Below are positions 7,196-10,000 of a DNA stretch of 10,000 nt, piece by piece (within the stretch, counting starts at the first letter, position 1; every line of letters begins with the position of its first letter). Both the position numbers and the translations under genes were made by a program. The DNA is taken from NCBI GenBank assembly GCA_020216655.1, contig JAIWNU010000080.1:1-10000 (forward strand), in the 5' to 3' direction. Below the pieces are notes generated by a model, which saw only the letters and a list, made by a program, of their open reading frames with translations, did no database searches and was not told the origin of the DNA. This stretch comes from Treponema sp. (GTDB lineage Bacteria; Spirochaetota; Spirochaetia; Treponematales; Breznakiellaceae).

Positions 7196-8596
7196 ATGAA
7201 ATATTTTAGTACCCGCGACAAGTCTTTGGCGGTGTCCTTTTCGGCCGCAGCATTAGGCGGCCTCTCCGCGGATGGCGGGCTTTATATTCCCCAGGAGATT
7301 CCAAGCTATACTCCTGCGGTCCGATCCTCCCTGGGTACCATGGCCTTTATTGACATTGCATTTGAGACCATACAGCCCTTTGTTCACGAGGATATACCCG
7401 ATTCGGTCCTTGGTGCCATGGTAGAATCGGCCTTTAATTTTTCTGCACCCCTCGTTCCGGTAGACGACCGATTGGTTCTTGAGCTTTTCCATGGCCCAAC
7501 CGCGGCATTTAAAGATTTCGGAGCCCGTTTCATGGCCCGCTGTTTTTCCTATCTGAGGCGGAACGAGGATAGGGAGCTCCATATACTTGTGGCCACGTCC
7601 GGCGATACGGGCGGGGCTGTTGCCGATGGCTTTTTTGGGGTAGAAGGTATTTCGGTTACGGTGCTGTATCCTCAAGGACGGGTGAGCCCCCTGCAGGAAC
7701 GGCAGATAGCCGGCCTCGGAGGAAATGTCGCGGCCATTGCCGTGGAAGGCAGTTTCGATGACTGCCAGCGGCTGGTAAAAAGCGCCTTTGTGCATCCAGA
7801 ATTAAGCCGGCGTATCAATCTGTCATCGGCCAATTCCATCAACATATCACGGCTTCTTCCTCAGGCTGTGTATTATGCAGCCGCTGCGGGGCTGGCAAAG
7901 GCCGGTCATTACAATGAGGATCTGGTTCCTACGCCTCGGCTCAGAGGAAAGTCCCATGAACAAGGGGTGCTCAAATCGGGGCAGCTTGGAAAGGAAATTT
8001 TGTTCTGTGTTCCCAGCGGCAATTTTGGTAACCTGACTGCGGGTCTTTATGCCCAGGCAATGGGCGCTCCGATTGCTGGTTTTATTGCGGCAACTAACAG
8101 TAATAAGACCATCCCGGATTATCTTGCTTCGGGGGTATATGAACCGCGGCCTTCGGTGGCGACGATTTCTAACGCCATGGATGTGGGCGCTCCGAGTAAC
8201 TTTGAACGGATGAGTTCCCATTGGACCTATGAAGAATTGCGAAACAATATTATGGGTTTCTGGATCGACGATACCAGCACAAAACAGACGATTGCAGAGG
8301 TTTTTGACAGGACAGGCTATGTGCTTGATCCCCATGGCGCGGTGGGTTGGGCTGCGGTAGATCGTTGGCTGTCACAGCGGCATAGCAGTGAGCACAGGCT
8401 AGCACATTTTTCCGGTCCTGTGGCTGTTTTGGGCACTGCTCATCCGGCCAAATTTTCCGAAACGGTAGAACAATTAGTCGGCCCCGTACCGGTACCGCCG
8501 GCCCTGGCGGCGGCGATGAATCGTACCGTACAGGCCCGGACCATTTCGGCCAATGTGGAAGCCCTGGTCGAAACGCTGCTGAGTGGGCGAGCCTGA
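7196..8596 (+). CDS. thrC: Threonine synthase
   Basis: A 466-residue cytoplasmic enzyme using pyridoxal phosphate (PLP) to convert O-phosphohomoserine to threonine and phosphate. The N-terminus (MKYFSTRDK) and the LSADGGLYIP segment are typical of the longer threonine synthase class found in E. coli and yeast. The PLP lysine is K106 in FHGPTAAFKDFG (98-109). TSGDTGGA (135-142) and SANSIN (211-216) are substrate-binding segments, and PSGNFGN (273-279) binds the PLP phosphate. ATNSNKTIP, SNAMDVGAPSN and GTAHPAKFSE in the C-terminal half also match the family. Compared with E. coli ThrC as I recall it, about 25 extra polar residues lie between the YYAAAAGLA helix and the PSGNFGN strand (about 236-266). 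The gene starts 20 bases after lgt, and the other threonine genes (thrA, thrB) are not in the window. Confidence 0.97.
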   Translation: MKYFSTRDKSLAVSFSAAALGGLSADGGLYIPQEIPSYTPAVRSSLGTMAFIDIAFETIQPFVHEDIPDSVLGAMVESAFNFSAPLVPVDDRLVLELFHGPTAAFKDFGARFMARCFSYLRRNEDRELHILVATSGDTGGAVADGFFGVEGISVTVLYPQGRVSPLQERQIAGLGGNVAAIAVEGSFDDCQRLVKSAFVHPELSRRINLSSANSINISRLLPQAVYYAAAAGLAKAGHYNEDLVPTPRLRGKSHEQGVLKSGQLGKEILFCVPSGNFGNLTAGLYAQAMGAPIAGFIAATNSNKTIPDYLASGVYEPRPSVATISNAMDVGAPSNFERMSSHWTYEELRNNIMGFWIDDTSTKQTIAEVFDRTGYVLDPHGAVGWAAVDRWLSQRHSSEHRLAHFSGPVAVLGTAHPAKFSETVEQLVGPVPVPPALAAAMNRTVQARTISANVEALVETLLSGRA

Positions 8597-8663
8597 CATT
8601 TTGGAGCAAAGTTCCATTCCCCATGAAAACCGCTTGATACTAAGGGCCTATACAGTTCATAGT

Positions 8664-8668
8664 GGGGA
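8664..8668 (+). promoter_or_regulatory. Ribosome binding site for the 3' unknown gene
   Basis: GGGGA lies five bases before ATG 8674. In-frame GTG 8662 and ATG 8668 overlap or abut it and have no binding site of their own; an in-frame TAA at 8641 limits any further extension. ATG 8674 is therefore preferred. Confidence 0.55.
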
Positions 8669-8673
8669 TGTTT

Positions 8674-10000
8674 ATGACCATTGAAGCGGAAGATATCCTG
8701 TATGATTTTCTCGAAGAGCGAATTGAGCCCTTTACTATTGGTGATGTATTAGAAATCATCTATAAAAAAACAGGTTCGGCGGGAAAATCTCGTTTAGCTG
8801 AAGAAATCCTATTGTTTATAGAAAAGCGAAGGCTGGCCTTTCCCCTGCCGAACAATATGTATCAGACCCGGCGGGGCTTTTTTGAGAACGCCCGTTTTGT
8901 TATAGAACCCAGCCGGCTTGAAATCCAAAATGGTATTCTGATTCCGGGGCATCGATGTCTGCCCTTCGAAAATCCTATCCTTTTTCCCCATGAATTTCAG
9001 TTCGTTTGGAAGGATGATGTCATTCCCAAGACCCACACGGAAGGAAAGCCCGAAGATTTTTATCCCTTTTACAGTTTGTATGGGGAAGAGTATGCTCCTC
9101 AATATATTGCCAAGGACAACCCGGACAATGAAGCCGCTTTTAATGCGGACCCCTACGAGGAGCCCGGAGAAGTTTCTATTACAACCTTGGATCTCCGCAG
9201 CTTTTACCGTGAAACAGGTTTTGTCCCAGGAAACGGTCTTGTTGTCCAGGTAACCGATTGGAAAGCCGGTATTTTCACCATTGTTGATGTGCTGGCAAAA
9301 GATGTTCTGGCCGGCGGGGCTGCAGAGTGGGCTCAGGTGTTAGAACAAGGGTTTTTTACCGCCTTTGAACATATTGGTCCCGCTTCTTCCACAGAAGAAC
9401 AGCTTGCCTTTGCCTTCTGGTATGGCGGCCAGCGGCTTTTAGAGCTCCCTGCCATGAGCTTAGAATCCTTTATATATGAGTATACCGATGCCATAGATAC
9501 GGTTCCCTATGGCATGGAAAGCCGGTTTTGGTATGCGGGAAAAGAAATCCCTGACGGAAGCCGGTGGACCGAAGACGGGGCCCCTCCAGATAAGACTGAG
9601 CTCGAAGACATGTTGTACACCTATGGACTACCGGTTTCAGAATATGTCATTCAATCTTACATCCGGGATGCCCTTTATCAAGAGGATGATGCGCTTCCTG
9701 CGTTAATTGGCCGTATTGTCCCTGCGCCCATCAACATGAATATGGAAGATGAATTGTTTCTGTCCCAGTATGTCATGGAAGTGTACGAAGAGTTTTCCCA
9801 GACCTACAGCTTGTTTCTTGATAAGGATATGGGGCCCATACGTCATAGCGCGGCCGAATTGCATACCGCAGTAGTCTCACTGATGAATCAGCTGATCGGA
9901 CATGGGGTGGACCAGTCATGGCTTCCCCGGCATACCCTGGTGATGCTCTCCCAATTACAGCTACATTCAGCGCGGCTTTTGGAGGACCTGGATTTAGAAC
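8674..10000 (+). CDS. Unrecognised soluble protein, 3' end beyond the window
   Basis: The frame is open for 442 codons to the window edge with no stop, so the protein is incomplete here. I do not recognise the family. It has no signal peptide or membrane helix. Residues 1-65 look like a helical winged-helix-type fold: helices at about 4-15, 21-32 and 39-52, then a possible hairpin through FPLPNNMYQTRRGFF (56-70). Residues 72-120 and 166-206 are beta-rich, including TDWKAGIFTIV (194-204). The rest is largely helical and rich in acidic and aromatic residues. No catalytic motif stands out. The gene follows thrC by 77 bases in the same direction, with no visible terminator between them, so it may be cotranscribed or have its own promoter. 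A DNA- or protein-binding role is possible from the N-terminus alone, with low certainty. Confidence 0.8.
   Translation, partial: MTIEAEDILYDFLEERIEPFTIGDVLEIIYKKTGSAGKSRLAEEILLFIEKRRLAFPLPNNMYQTRRGFFENARFVIEPSRLEIQNGILIPGHRCLPFENPILFPHEFQFVWKDDVIPKTHTEGKPEDFYPFYSLYGEEYAPQYIAKDNPDNEAAFNADPYEEPGEVSITTLDLRSFYRETGFVPGNGLVVQVTDWKAGIFTIVDVLAKDVLAGGAAEWAQVLEQGFFTAFEHIGPASSTEEQLAFAFWYGGQRLLELPAMSLESFIYEYTDAIDTVPYGMESRFWYAGKEIPDGSRWTEDGAPPDKTELEDMLYTYGLPVSEYVIQSYIRDALYQEDDALPALIGRIVPAPINMNMEDELFLSQYVMEVYEEFSQTYSLFLDKDMGPIRHSAAELHTAVVSLMNQLIGHGVDQSWLPRHTLVMLSQLQLHSARLLEDLDLE

Noticed and set aside
8633..8656. TTGATA and TATACA as a promoter for the last gene
   Set aside because: The two boxes are too close together for a sigma-70 promoter, and no other good pair was seen in the gap.
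8597..8673. Terminator or SD-masking hairpin between thrC and the next gene
   Set aside because: TCCCCA (about 8616-8621) can pair with TGGGGA (8663-8668), but that is only six pairs over a loop of about 40 bases, and no hairpin with a U-tract is present.

Overview
The window looks like an ordinary chromosomal stretch of a Gram-negative-type bacterium, most likely a Treponema-like spirochaete. That assignment is an inference from the gene set and protein style: a secreted C-terminal processing protease, a MinD/FlhG-like ATPase paired with an oversized FapA (DUF342) protein, a long Lgt, and unrecognised proteins of a kind I associate with treponemes. No rRNA, tRNA or species marker is present to confirm it. 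There are no mobile elements, CRISPR arrays or RNA genes, and base composition is even to the eye.

Layout: a ctpA-type protease gene (8-1522) is read on the minus strand. It is separated by a 111-base divergent promoter region from a plus-strand run that reaches the right edge. That run is: a four-helix membrane protein (1634-2047), a MinD/FlhG-like P-loop ATPase (2047-3198), a 967-residue FapA protein (3222-6125), lgt (6138-7175), thrC (7196-8596), and an unrecognised soluble protein cut by the window end (8674 to >10000). Spacings are a 1-base overlap, then 23, 12, 20 and 77 bases, with no terminator-like hairpin visible between genes, so this is probably one operon, possibly with a second unit starting before the last gene.

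How the genes fit together: the membrane protein, ATPase and FapA form a tight group and may act together at the membrane or cell pole, perhaps in flagellar or envelope organisation. Only the gene order supports this. Lgt (lipoprotein lipidation) and CtpA (processing of exported proteins) are both envelope functions. ThrC is the last step of threonine synthesis and has no obvious link beyond cotranscription.

The most notable features are (1) a divergent promoter pair in which each predicted -10 box ends six bases before its start codon, suggesting two leaderless mRNAs, and (2) a FapA protein whose N-terminal domain occurs three times plus a half copy. I found no clear case of a wholly new system; the membrane protein/ATPase/FapA group and the unknown 3' gene are the best leads.
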